From Ptychodera flava (Eukaryota; Hemichordata; Enteropneusta; Ptychoderidae): a stretch of DNA of 64,000 nucleotides. Shown in pieces: positions 35,307 to 48,700 of the stretch; the first letter of the stretch is position 1; every line of letters starts with the position of its first letter. The stretch covers positions 41,233,388-41,297,387 of the forward strand of contig NC_091928.1 of the NCBI RefSeq assembly GCF_041260155.1. Reading direction: 5' to 3'. A program made the position numbers and the translations under genes. The notes under the pieces are model-generated. The model worked only from the letters and a program-made list of their open reading frames with translations, had not been told where the DNA came from and did not search any database.

Positions 35307-37917
35307 TTCAAGTTTCATTTCACTTTTACTTTGTGCAAGGAAAGTTTCATCAGTTCTTACAGCCAAAATGTTAATTTGTAGACTGGGAAAGCAAATTACA
35401 CAAAATAATTCTATCTTCCAAATGGTTGCCTTTCTCTGAAGGAACTCTGTTGGGAAAAAAATAATTTTTCAGTGTTCACAAGAAGAAGATTGTGAAAGCT
35501 TACTCTTTTTGTTGATGCATTTCAAAATAAGACCACACAAGCTGTAGATCAACAGAGAATCTTATGACTGTGGGCAAAAAATGTCCTCAGGGTGCATATC
35601 ATACATGTACGCAAGTGCCACAAGAACATGTGATGCAATGGTTTCCACTGTGATACACAGATAAACTGATCCATGTTTCCTGATATTCATTGAGATTTGG
35701 AAAGAAAAAAAATTGTCATCTCTGATATAAAAGATTAAAAAGTACAAGAAAGAAAACACAATACATGCCTTTTATAAAAGTTTTCATGTGAGTGTTTAAT
35801 TTATGTATGTCAAGTTGTTATTGAATAGCAATAGAATTTAAACAGGTAGTTTCTGGTCAATACTGTATACCTCATCTAGTACTATGTCTAAAATAATTTT
35901 TAGGTATCACCATTGACTTTTCATAAAGGGTCACAGTATTCATTCCTCAATCTCAGTCCTTGCATAAGTGGTTGTGGACATGGACTGTTTGTTCTCCTTG
36001 GAAGTTGTGCACAGTGGGTGCATTTGCTCAGATATAAAGCTGGTAAAAACCTGCCCCTTTATAGCATAACACTACAGGGATCTTTGGCAAGTGAAGGGTA
36101 GAACCAGATGGTACAATAGTTTTACTTTGCATACACAACGTGCAGATCTTTTGAATGAACTCTGACCTTCAGTAGGTCCTATATTGCTTCTCATGCATCA
36201 AGTCTGTCAGTCAGTTTGTGGTTGATGTCGCAGACCTTTCCAATCTGTCTTTCTGTCAAACCTTTTCCTGCCTTGGCATGTAAACTTTCTAATTTTTTTT
36301 CCTTTATTTCAAATGTAGGGGACACTTTTCTGCCATCAGCAGATTATAAGTATCTTCTTGTGATATCCTTATTTGTGGGAATATCATACCAATTTTATGA
36401 TTGTACACGGTCCCTCCTTTTGTGGAAGGACCGTTGGTTGTATAATTCCACAGAATGCACCGTACATGCAATGGAAACTCATACACAGGACACACAACCA
36501 CACGAGCCTTACAGATACATGTACATAAAGAAAGACATTCACTCCAACCATGTATCTACCCTGGTGCAAAGTCTCAAAAAATGGGCAAGTGTAAGAATGT
36601 GCAGTCGGCCAAAAAATGAGAGATTTCCAATTCATATACAACTGTAATCAAACACGTCCTCACCATGGTCAGTGTCTTTTTGTGAATGTTTGGGAAAATA
36701 GGTAAACAGTTTGGATCCCTGATATTATTTTGAATGCTGCCTACAATGATTGCAAATTGAGAACCCAAGTACCAAGACCGGGCAACCCTGGTAAAGTTTA
36801 CTTAGGTATTGCCCTGAACAAAAACACATTGTATCCCTGCAAAATGGCTGGCACACAACCCACCAACACATCCAGATGATCCAGATATTGAATGGCTAAA
36901 TTAATAAACTCTGTGTATCAAACTACCTTCCCTTTATTTGTTACGTTTAAATGCCAGTGAAAAAGTAGAGAAAATACTGTGTATCCGGTGAATAGAAGAA
37001 CTGTCTCAGCAATAGTCATGGCATCAAAGTTGTAATGGAAATGAAAATGAGATCACAAAGTCACTTATAAAAAATATAAAACGCGACCAGAAACTTTTCT
37101 TGGCCATAAGTAAATTAAAAAGCATTGATATATCATGAGTTTCATCATTACAGAGCTATTTTCAGCCTAGTTTTGCTAGTTTTGCACATTTAGAAATGGC
37201 AGGGATAAAGAGTGTTATAAAACGATTATGTTTATAACCTTTCTCTCTCAGTGAAAAACAAGTACATGTACATGCATCTTAGCTTATAGTTACAGCGAAT
37301 ACCTCCTTATACTGTAATCAACAGCAAAATTCATATAAAATAACCCTGTATGACTCATTTTTGACCAATAAAATACATCATAAATTTGACACATTTTATC
37401 GGTAGGTGCATTCTAGGTTGACCTTTGACCCCAGAGTTCGAACCATTACATTGTGAGCTAATATTTGCAGGTTGTATTTCATCTAATTGGCCAAAAATGG
37501 CTGCACTTAAAAGTGACAAAAATTACAGCTGTAAACGTTTACACAATTTATTGCACTAATTCATAACAATGGTGATTTATTTGTCCAACACTTACAGGTG
37601 TGTGGGTACATATAGCCCCCTCCCCACCTATAAAAAACACTTATCCTGGGCTGGCAAAACATCATACACCATCAAAAGTTTGCAAACTTTGTGCAGTGAG
37701 ATCACAATCACAGTCCGTATTCTAATTTTGCTCTCTTTCACCCATTGTGTAAATGATACAATTGTGCCAATGGAGAAAGTAGGGCGGTTACTAAATATAA
37801 CACCACTTGTGCAACTTTGACATCATCACCAGAATTTCTATACATGTACCAAATTTGTCACGTGTGTGTCCATGTGTAGTGCTGCAAGCTGTTCTGCATG
37901 TTTCATCAAACATAGTA

Positions 37918-38144
37918 TTAATCCATTGAGTGCTGTACTTTCCCCACCAAAATTTTAGTTCAGCATTTTCCCAATTTTTGAATTTTTTCTGTAATATTTT
38001 TGATAATTTTTAACCAAATGGACATCACATTTCATCAGCTGCAGTTTTCTATCAAAATTTTGGCAAAAATCTGAAAAAAATTGACGGGGGTTATGGTACA
38101 TTTTTAAAGGCGACAAAAATTAACTTTGGTGCTCAAAGGGTTAA
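37918..38144 (+). mobile_element. TTAA-flanked MITE, family A (copy 4)
   Basis: Begins TTAATCCATTGAGTGCTG and ends GGTGCTCAAAGGGTTAA; about 227 bases, colinear with the other copies. Intergenic. Confidence 0.8.
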
Positions 38145-41100
38145 CACTTTCAAACTTGCCTTTCTGGAAAATTTGGACAAATAAATGTATTTATATTTGC
38201 ATACTATTAGCAGAAATGGTAACGTTATCAATTTATTGGTTTGTTTCATTAGATCATTTTAATTTACAAAATGATGGCCTGATTAAAAAACATTATGGTC
38301 CTTTACATCAAACTGTGTATGATACATGTATTTGATATTGTAGAACGAGGACTTTTAATGTTATCAAGCTTTTAATTATACTTCACATATTGAAACTCTT
38401 TTTGGTTTTACAAGTCTTTTGCCAACTTCAAATTCATTAAACTTTTTAAAAAACCTGCATTTTGTACTCAGAAAGCAAATGACCAGTATTAGGAGTTGAA
38501 ATTTTGCCTTTTTTTTGCAAAATAGAGGGATATATAAAAAGGAAATTTACTCTCAGACGGGATTATGCCCTCATGCTCTACACCGACAGACACACCTATG
38601 CAAGTTATTGTACGTTGTTAACTATACACAGAGTCGTAGCTGCTTCTGTCTTGTTCTCACACAGTCACAGAAAGTCAAGTCTGAAATGCTGCACTTTGCT
38701 GAAATCACACATCTGTTGCCAGTCCACTGAGAATGGTCTGACCTGCGTGTGTATACTGTTTTCATAGGCATTCCACCCATGAGCAGTCTTGTTTGTCCCT
38801 CTGCCTCTGCTTGATTCCATTAATGGACTAAACCATTATCAGACATGAGGGGGTGTTGTTGCTTAGCTGATGTCAGCTGCAATGCTTCGGTAGGCAGCTA
38901 TGTACATTTCAACTGAATGGTTTAACCCTTTATGGGATTCTCACATTTATATAAAGGAATAAGAAGGGCACTGACCCCATATTGGTGTCACGCCTATTTT
39001 CGATGGTTGCAGTGGTCATTTGGGTGGACAAGAAAATCATAGTGGAGGAAGTGTGAGAAAAGTAAGGACAGATTCATCTACAACCATTTTGTGGTTTCTG
39101 AACTATGATCCATTTTTTTTTTTTTTTTATTTATTTTTATTTTATTTGATACACAGATCAACGGGCAAACCCACTAACAGATCTGCGAAACAAAAAAGTC
39201 ACACAGTCACAAGACAAATGTACAAGACAACCATAAAAGTAGCACGATACATTAAATTGAAAAAAAAAAAAACATACACAAATCAAAAAGGAGAACTGTT
39301 AAAATGACTGGATAAAATAGTTTTAAAACTACACAGCGTAGAAAAAATATCCATTTCAACCCGTGATAATAATCCCTTGAGACTATTATTTGCCCCTCCC
39401 CTTATCCTTCTGTGGCTTTGTTCACCCTATCCCACACCAAGTTTGGTATAACCCTGAAGTTGTCAATGATAGGACTAGTCCATAGTTCAAGAAAATGGGT
39501 ATGAAAGTGGCAACTGCCTGGTCTCCCTAATTCAGTGTACAGATGTGGCTGGTCTCAAATTCAACCGATTTCTTTGCAGCGCGGCCACCTCTGATATTCT
39601 GCAGATGTCTCTGTGATATGTTGAGTGTCCATGCCGTCTGTAGGTGTACGTGCGTGTGAAATCTGACACAGTTATAAAAAGCTTAATCTGCCTCTTATTC
39701 TGTAAACTATCACTGAAAAGATTCCTGGCATTTCTATGAGTTGTATCGAATGCACAGCAAATTCCAACACTTGGCCAAAAATGGTGATTCCATCTTGACG
39801 GTGAGCCCTCTAACTCGCTGGTTAGTTTGATGCTATTGGGAAAAAATACTTCAGATTTGAAAGTTACTTCAAGTCTCCTCACAGTTTTAAAACTTAAACA
39901 TTAGCGATATTTCTGGAATATTTTATTCTTATCAAAAGTTTTATCTTGACAGTTTATATAGTGTATCTCAAGACTGGTTGTAAAACTTCAAATTCTACAA
40001 TTCTACTAAAGTTAAACTGGGGGCAGTGTCTGCACGCTTATTGTAACATTAAAAGCTAAACGATATTGTAGAAATTATTTTTGCATCAGATGATAACCGA
40101 TGTACTGAACTAGTAATTTGCATTGAAAGAAAATCAAAATTTTATTAGTGACTATTAAGTGAAATTTGTCCTGTAATCGGATCAGGACTTGTTGTATTTT
40201 CATCCCCAGACCTAGAGAGTGAAGAAAACAAAAATATCACAACTATTTCTAATATTGCTTTCAAATGGAAAGATATGTCTATGGCAGATGACGTCCAAAG
40301 ATCTCCACAAACCCTCCTAACATCAGCTGATTTGGTACCCAAGTAAAAATAGCGCCAGCCATTTGTGCCCTTGTAGTTGTACACGTGGTATACATGTACG
40401 TCACCTCTAATCTCAGCAAGCGACAAAGTAGAAATTCTCTTCACTTGTCCTATCCAATTCAGGCAAGTAAATGTACAAGAAGGTCACCTGCCAGACTAAT
40501 AATTGATCTTTTGTGAACAGGTGTGTCGGTAGTAATTTACTAGTTTTGTGATTTGCTAACTTGGCATACTCCACTGTCTGTTTTGCAAGAGACTTTTCAA
40601 TATCTTGCAATGTCTATGGTGTTCATAGGCCATGGTCTACTGACACTGTTTTGGGAAGACTTTGTGATCCACTGTTACTCTAGATACTCAGATACAGCAG
40701 TGTTAAACAATGACTTTAATATACTCATTGTTTCACAATCTGTTGAACAGCTAGTCACAAAGGAGATTATTTTCTTGCAAAACCACAAGTGGAAAATGAT
40801 TGGGCAGCTTTTAATTTTCCATACACCGGAGAGTGGGGTGAATCAGTTCATTTGGGAAGGAACAGGGATATCCTGTCAGGAAAATATTTGCTGTATAGGC
40901 CAAAAAAAAAAATAGGTTTGTTTCTGGTCATGACATGTGGCAAAAATGATGCAGCGACGCGATTTTTTTAAAATTTTTTTTTATTTTGGTGGAATTTGAT
41001 ACATTTTGATCTTTTGTCCATAGGGGCAAATGAAAAACAGAAAAAAAAAGAGTTGACGCGCACACTTTGAAGTGATGTGCGCGCTGACCAGAAACAGATC

Positions 41101-42000
41101 AATTTTTTTTTGGCTTAACAACCATATTGTCGCCATATCCTCATCTCAGTGATACATAAAATATGTGAAAGAAGGCGTGTACACATATCACTCCATAATT
41201 TGTATGACACTGAGAGAGATACTGAACCAATTGTTGTGTGTAAATGATAATGGACTATTGTCCCAGCAAGCATGATAGTAAACTATGGCATTTTTAGTTT
41301 CTGTGTGTGGTCCAAGTACTACGACTGTTTCTTCCCATTAATAATTTACCCTAAATAAAGAAAGCTGCATGTACATGTAGTTACTGAAATATCTGAACAG
41401 AAATATAAAGATTTGTGTGTTACAGAAAAGCTGTGATACCTATCGATGTATGTGTAATAATATATCCTTTCTCCCTAACCACTTTATGTAATTCAATGAC
41501 CGAAACCAGAAAAAAATGAACCCCACCTCTCATATTTAATGTTGTATTCTATTTCAGAGTTGATGGGAGGCAGTATTAGTTTCGTATATTATTAAACTGT
41601 CTCAACCACCATATCTACATGTATGCCCATGATATCTTTGAATCAGTCTAATTAATTCTTCAGGCAGACTTTAGACTCGATGTACTGTACCTGAAAACAA
41701 AATGGAAGACCGATGGTACCTGACGTTTCAATGTGTTCAGACATTTTGCCACATTTTTTTAATCTTTCTGATATAATAAAATCAGAAAGTTCAATATATT
41801 CCTGTTTCGATCAGGAATGTTGGTGAGGAAGAGGCTCGCTACCTGTCTGGAAGTCTGAAATGTCATTTTACAGGCTATACAAATGTCCTGCCTTGAACAG
41901 ATAAACAGATTGTAACATATCAGACTAAACAAAATCCATGAGTTTAATCAAACCCATTTTGCGTAGGCACATGTGAGTATCGAGAGGAAGTACCACACTT
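38145..42000. other. Spacer between the divergent genes, right half
   Basis: No confident gene. It contains an A/T tract near 39111-39145 that on the minus strand reads as an AATAAA-rich tail, perhaps the 3' end of a retroposed sequence. A minus-strand terminal-exon-like stretch at 40145-40211 is described among the findings. Confidence 0.4.
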
Positions 42001-42211
42001 TCATTATAGTTTCCACCATGGAATGGGTTTTATCTTTTAATAGCCAACATTTGTCTGATCTAGTTACCATGATAAAAACTATGCATTGTGGGATAGCTTA
42101 GTCTCATCCCACGATTTACAACATTCGGAAACGCAAAGTGATATCCCCTGTGACTGTTTCCATGGCAACACCACCGCATGGTCACCGGGGTCGCCATGGT
42201 GTCGAACTCCT

Positions 42212-42223
42212 CAGCTGCAGCTG
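42212..42223 (+). promoter_or_regulatory. Tandem E-boxes at a probable 5' UTR exon end
   Basis: CAGCTGCAGCTG gives two abutting MyoD-type E-boxes, immediately followed by a donor-like GTATGT. With the acceptor TTTTACAG before 42778 this suggests an untranslated first exon ending at 42223 for the plus troponin T-like gene. The transcription start is unknown. Confidence 0.3.
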
Positions 42224-42435
42224 GTATGTTTGTTTTGATGTCTTTCTAGTAGGGAGGATTTTGTGTTGAAAATGAAACAAACTTCAGACGTCTAGTACTT
42301 GGCAGTCTTTCAAGATCATAGATACTGAAGAGTTGAGTCGGGGTCAGGTTGCATACCCTTCAGCTGGTATCAATTTCCTAAAAAGGTCAAATATGCTTCC
42401 CATATGCTGGGCACTTGTGATTATCCTACAAGTGA

Positions 42436-42450
42436 CCTCTAGAGGGCGCT
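42436..42450 (+). promoter_or_regulatory. CTCF-like motif
   Basis: CCTCTAGAGGGCGCT matches the CTCF core well and lies about 350 bases before the first coding exon of the plus troponin T-like gene. Motif evidence only. Confidence 0.3.
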
Positions 42451-42793
42451 GTAGCAAACTTGGTGACGTTGTGGCTGTAACTGAAAGTAGGTGGCCCAAC
42501 CTCCTGAGTCCTTGTTGCTGATATAACTAGTCTACTACAATTACCGTTTTTTTCTGTGATTCAATTGGGATTTTCAGCATGTTAGCATAGCTGTTCAATT
42601 TCTCAATTGTTCTTCAGAATTGAAATTATAGTTTTACAGCTATTCAGGTAAAACTTGGGTAGCTTTACTGGGTAAGCATTTATAATCAAACGTTCTCAGA
42701 CTTAGGAATAAAAAATATCCAAATGGGAAGTATAATTCTGAATCTGATCTGAACAGTTTGTTTTTCCAATTTTACAGACAACTCATATAAATC

Positions 42794-45700
42794 ATGGATG
42801 CTGAAGAAAGAGCTCGTCGCAGAGAAGAACGCAGAAAAAAGAGAGAAGCTGAAAGGTATGAATATAAGAAATAAATATTTCTTTGATCATCTTTCATCAT
42901 CTGTTTTTTTTCCATCAGAGATACTGTACCACTGGTCAGTCAGCAAAAGAGTGTACATATGTAGTCAGAGTTTCATACAGGAGATCAAAACCACAGAAGT
43001 TTGTTTCAGTCCTTTGTTTCTGTTGTTGCACAGAGTTGTTAAGTTTTATATACTCTGCTAGCATATACATGCTAAGGGCACCGTGAAACAATAGTATTTG
43101 TTGTTGCTCAAAGTTTTATTGAGTATATTTAGTACGCAAATATAGTGGTAATAATCAACTCAGTGTTGGTGGAGAACATACAGTCTAGAGATTACTGAAA
43201 AGAAAAATAAAATTTCCCCTCTTGAAAATGTCACGTCAGACAAAATGGTTGTTAACATGAATCTTCACTGCCAAGGGCGTCTCCTCGATGAGCATAGGTT
43301 TGTTTGTCATGTAAAGATAAACAAAATGTGTGATTGATGATGGGTAACTGTTCTGTTGAACTATATATCTTCTTCCCAGAAACAAACCTAAACTCTTTCG
43401 GGGTCAAATTGTTCGAAATCATTCAAAATTAGCATCGATCCAAACATACCAAAATATTACTGCAGCTTGTCATCACAGCCTGTGCGTGTGTAATTCCTAC
43501 ATATATACAGTTGCAGACCGACAGTTAGACTATAATCCATTTATCAACAACATTATTCCGTAGTTTTGGGAGTATTGATACCATGTGTTTCACTAAAATT
43601 TTTGGTGTACATTAAAGAAAATAATCCTGCTTTGTTCAACAAAACTGTAACATTCAAGTATAAAAAGTTATAGCCATTGTTTAGAAGCGGTGTAGAATTT
43701 CAAGTGGTTGATCATCATGTATGACTGGAACTATTGTGTGTGCAGTCTTTCCAAATTTTCATATGGGTAAAGAGCCTTTCCTTGAAATACAAATGGATGT
43801 TTCTCATCAAGAAAACAATCATTCACATTGTCACTAACATTAATCCTCTTTGGCGAAATTTCGTATAGAGTATCATAAGATCCCTTTACATCTCAAAAAC
43901 TGTGAGAAGTTGAAGTTGAAGACAGTTACCAATAATTTTAGTGGTTTTGGTACTTCAAAAATAAAATGCATTTCCAGATTGTTGATTGGCGTTGAGCAGT
44001 AAAGATATGAAATTATATGGACTTTGTGGAAGATAGTTTGATTTGCAAGTTTTTCAAAAAATTGAGCTTTCTTTCAACCAAATTTAGTCTGGTAACTGTG
44101 AACTTTTTAACATTTGGTAGAAAAGTGACTGCCAAGTGACTTGCTGCATGTACTTGTAAGATGTAAACTAGAGGGTGGCTTAATTATGTCAACATTTTCA
44201 CAGTTTAGCTTTTACTAAAACTTTTCTTGTGTTTGATTTTGATTTTTAGGGCTGCTGCTGAAGCGGCATTACAGAGTGAAGAAGAAGCTGCCGCAGCACG
44301 CCGCGCTCGCAGAGAAGAACGCCGTCGCATGTTGGAAGAAAACAACGATGTTACCACCCAAGAGACTGAGACTTACAGCCACACCTCGCGATACAGCGGC
44401 GGAAACCGCGAGCAAGAACCCGAAGAAGACACCAATAGTTACTCCTATTCTTCTTACCGTAGCACCAGGTATTCAAGGGAACCAGAACCTGAACCTGAGC
44501 CAGAGCCAGAGCCTGAAATTGAGCGGGAACCAACGCCAGAACCTGAGCCCGAACCTGAACCTGAAGCTGAACTGGAGTATGAGGAACCGGAGCCTGAAGA
44601 CGAGTATGGCAGAATGGAAAACGAACCAGAAGCAGAGCCAGAACCTGAACCTGTGACAGTGCACACCACTAGGACTGTCCGTGAAGTACATGAAACACAT
44701 GTAGAAGAGAAACCAAAATTACGGAAGTGAGTAAATATGAAAGTTCATTCGTCAAGATAACAGAAGCAAAATATATTGTAAACCGTGTCATCCATTTTTT
44801 AGCAAATTTAGCAAAGTCTATCAAGATGGTGCTAATTTAAACTTTTTCCTTATTGCTTTTGTTAGGATGTCTTTTTAGCTAAATTAAATATCTGCTTATT
44901 GCTATGTAAATCTCCAAAGGCTAAAAAGCATTCATCTTGTTCAAAGTGCTTTACATAGTACCGGCAGTCGCCAAGTACAAGTTTGGCCATCAAACAGAAT
45001 CATCCTGCAATTTAATGTACATGTAGTTCTCATGGAATAAACTTTATATCACATATAAATTAACACATTGGGTAACCCAGTTGTAATTGTACAAATGTGT
45101 TCTTGAAAGTGCTAAAATATTTGTGAGAAGTTTTGTATGTATGTATTTATTTCTTTTCTTTTTATTAATTCATCCATTTATATGTAAAGTTAAGCTTCAG
45201 TTTGAGTGTCACAGTTTTTCATTTACTATATCTCTTTTTGTTTCAAATATTTGCATGACAGGGTTCCTACATTTGACAAAGAGGATGAGAATGAAATGGA
45301 AGCTATCCACACATTGAGTGTAAGTCCTTACCAATGCCGACTACATAGATAAACATTTTCACGGATAATTTGAACAGCAATGTGATGGCTCAGTGCAAGA
45401 GGGGTGTAACTGAATTTCTAAGATTTTGATGATGAGAGGGAAAAAATCCAAAAACACTGCAACTGTTGACACTGATATTGCACCGTGATCTTCCATTCAT
45501 ATCATGTGCTTTTAATGTTTTCGATTATACATTAAAATGCAGAGATTTAAGATGCGTAAAAATTCACTTATAACCAAAATACTGAGTTACGCCCCTCTTG
45601 TGCCGGGCCATTGATTAGCCCCGTATTACTTTAACGTCGACGTGGTAAGGTCTTAGCAGGATTTCACCAATATGTGCAATTTTAAGCCATGTGCTTTTGT

Positions 45701-48700
45701 CAGTATCATCACTATAGATATTTAACCTGGTTTGCCCCAATTCCCAGTAGACGGGTCTACAACCACCATTGGTAACAATGGGTTTGGGCTTAACCGTTGT
45801 GGTGAAAGGGTTAAAGCACCATTCACTGTCTTTCTTGAACAAGAATGATGCATAACTTCAAAAGTTGTACCTACTCTACATTAACCCTTTGAACCCGGCT
45901 CAGACAGAAATGTCCGATGACGTCATAGAGTACCAGGGGTCAGGGTGCAAAGGGTTAAGTCTCTCATCATACATTCACAATTATTGGAAATTTTTGATCC
46001 ATCTGAAGAATTCTTTGCTCAGTCTTGTCCTCTGGTAAAGTTCTTCTTGTTGTACAGTGCCTTTCAAATTAATTGGAAAGATTACATCTGATAGACATAT
46101 GTTCAATTTTAATAAAACTTTTTAGTATGATTCCATGAGTCCTCAAGTTTGCAAAGAGTATTGTGTGGTCTAGATTTTCTCAGTATTCATGGCAGACTTC
46201 TGAGAATTTTTTGTCAAAATTGTCTTATTTGACCACTCAGCATGCTAGGTTACCATTTCGTTGTTAGTTTTCTTTACAATTTATTTGATTTTGCATTATT
46301 TTTTTGTTTTTTTTGCAGGAAATTCGTGAGAAGCGTGAGCGGGAAGAGCAGGAGAGATTTGAACAGCAGATGGAACAGCGACGGTTGGAGAGAGAGGAAC
46401 AAGAGAAAGAACTGGAAGAATTGCGTCGCAGAAAAGTAAGAGAATCATCAATAATGCTTGGCACTATAGCCAAGTGCAGTATGATTGGGTAGTTAAACCA
46501 GAGTTCAGGAATAAGTGATGTTTTGTACAGCTGCCTGTCATTTTGTAAATGGCAGCAAGATGATACTGGGCATGTAGGTACAGTTGATATGACTCACATT
46601 TTGTACTAGGAGGTATCAGGCCAAAAATAGTGCTGATACATGGACAACGTGGGGGAGAGCACTTAACTCACTGAAAAAAGAGCACCTTGTCATCTATGTT
46701 ACAAAAATATAGTGCTGATTCAGGGATAGTGTGGGTGGGAGAGCACTTAACTCACTGAAAAAAGATCACCTTATCGTGGATGTTACGAAAAAGTGCAACA
46801 ACCCGAAATGAGCTTTTCTCCTTTTGACCTGACATAAAGCTTTGGCTCCATTATGGCTTGATCACTGTCTACATCTCAGTGTAGAATACAAGGATTAATG
46901 ATCGCAAGATGTCAGTAGATTGTTTGGCTTAAAAATTCAGTGAAAAATGTTTTTCACTTCCATAGAGGATCTCTGATTTCGTGCATTAACCCTTCAATGT
47001 ACTGAAGTGAAACTGACATTATTATACTTCTCATTAGAAAGTAACATATTACATAAAACTTACATCATGAAAAGCTCAAACCATGATTATGATGTCATCG
47101 ACAGGAGCAGCGCAAGAGAGAACAGGAAGAACGAGACAGAAAGAGACGTGAGGAAGAAGCTGAGCGAAAACTGAGAGAAGAGGTGAGATCAAAAACTATC
47201 AGTCATAATGACAATACATCTGGAATTTCTACAATATTTTTGTGTAATTTGTTAACCCTTTACGTGCTGCAATTTTTCCCACCAAAATTATAGTGTGCAA
47301 AATTTTACCATTTTTGTGACTTTTTCTGTAATTTTTTTGAGAATTTTGGACCCAATGAACATCACATTTTATTATCCTCAGATCTTTATCAAAATTTTAG
47401 CAAAATTTAGAAAAAGTTGACTGGTGTACCGGTATATTTTGATATGGGTGACAAAAATTGCCTTTGACCTGTTCCTTGATTTGATAACTCTCCCTATTTT
47501 GGGGAGAAATATATAAAACATAAAAACTATTTGTCATTTTGTGTCAGTGTGTTTTTATCGTTGTAAAATTTATGTAATTATGTAGGAGGCAGCACGTAAA
47601 CGCAGAGAGGAAATGGAACAACGTAAAGCTGAGGCCGAAGAAAAGCGCAGAAACCTGATGAATCAAAGAATGCAAGAATCTGTGATTCGCAAACTTGATT
47701 TAAAGGTGTGTCATTGATTATGAATATTAATAAATTTTCATAGGTTGTGCAATGATTGCAAATGATACTAAAAAAAAAATTTCAAAGTCAAAGCTTACTC
47801 CACTGTAGAAGTCCGTATTGAAGCACATACAGCATGTACTTCTGGAAAATTTTGCAGCATAGCGCCCTCTGTTGACAAGTAGAAGTAGATTCCGTATGAT
47901 CGTTGAGGGCTGTATATCAGGTAATTGAAGTTCTTTTGTCCATGTAAAATCAGAAAACCTGTAAGTTTACAGATGACTTATCCCAGAAAAATTGAGAAAA
48001 ACTGAAAATTGCTGTGATATATGAAGAGTTAATCCCTTAACTAGCTTGAATGCTGGAAAAATTTTTGTGCGATGTATTGAGTGATTTTGCCCAGTCTTCT
48101 GAAAAAACTGGGTTTAGTACCAGCATAGGTGTGTCTCAACCTGTTATGAATGTGATTGCACACCTTAACAGTGCCAATTTAATGAAAACGCCCTTGCATT
48201 TGTCAAAATTAAAATCAGAGGATGTGGTAGGTAACAATATATCATGCAATGTTAGACGAGGATTTAATACTCCACAAATGAATGGAAAACTTGGAGAGCA
48301 ACGGCAAATCTGATGGGAGAAAAAAAATTTTTGGTACCATTCTCAGCGTACAATAGTACAATAATCAACAGCCAACTCACTCAACGGTTTTTGTATCAAG
48401 CTTTATATCAAGCAAAATATATGATCATACAGTGTGAAATTGCCCTTCACACTGTCTGTCTTAAGGTAGAATGTGCCACAGGGATAGATATTCATAGTCT
48501 CAAACCTTTACTATTTGGTCTACCAGTTGTTAGGGCTCATTTTGAGGCATGAGGCTTATCTTTGTGAAAATCAAAAATTGTGTTTTCCCAATAGAGTTAA
48601 CACAGGGATGGCGGCCATTTTCAATTTCAAATGTCAGTAAATCTTAGGTAATTTATCTCTGTAGCGCCAAAGTTGCACGGTGACCCGAATTTTTATTCTT

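Noticed and set aside
36216-36647. 143-codon plus-strand open frame
   Set aside because: No recognised motif, AT-rich intergenic surroundings, no splice or promoter context. Starts at a non-ATG or accidental codon.
37425-37445. GTTCGAAC resembling a tRNA T-loop
   Set aside because: No A box or cloverleaf arms at the right distance. I found no tRNA or rRNA gene in the window.
44351-44700. Minus-strand Gly/Ser-rich and Phe/Trp-rich frames
   Set aside because: Shadows of the (EP)n exon of the plus troponin T-like gene.
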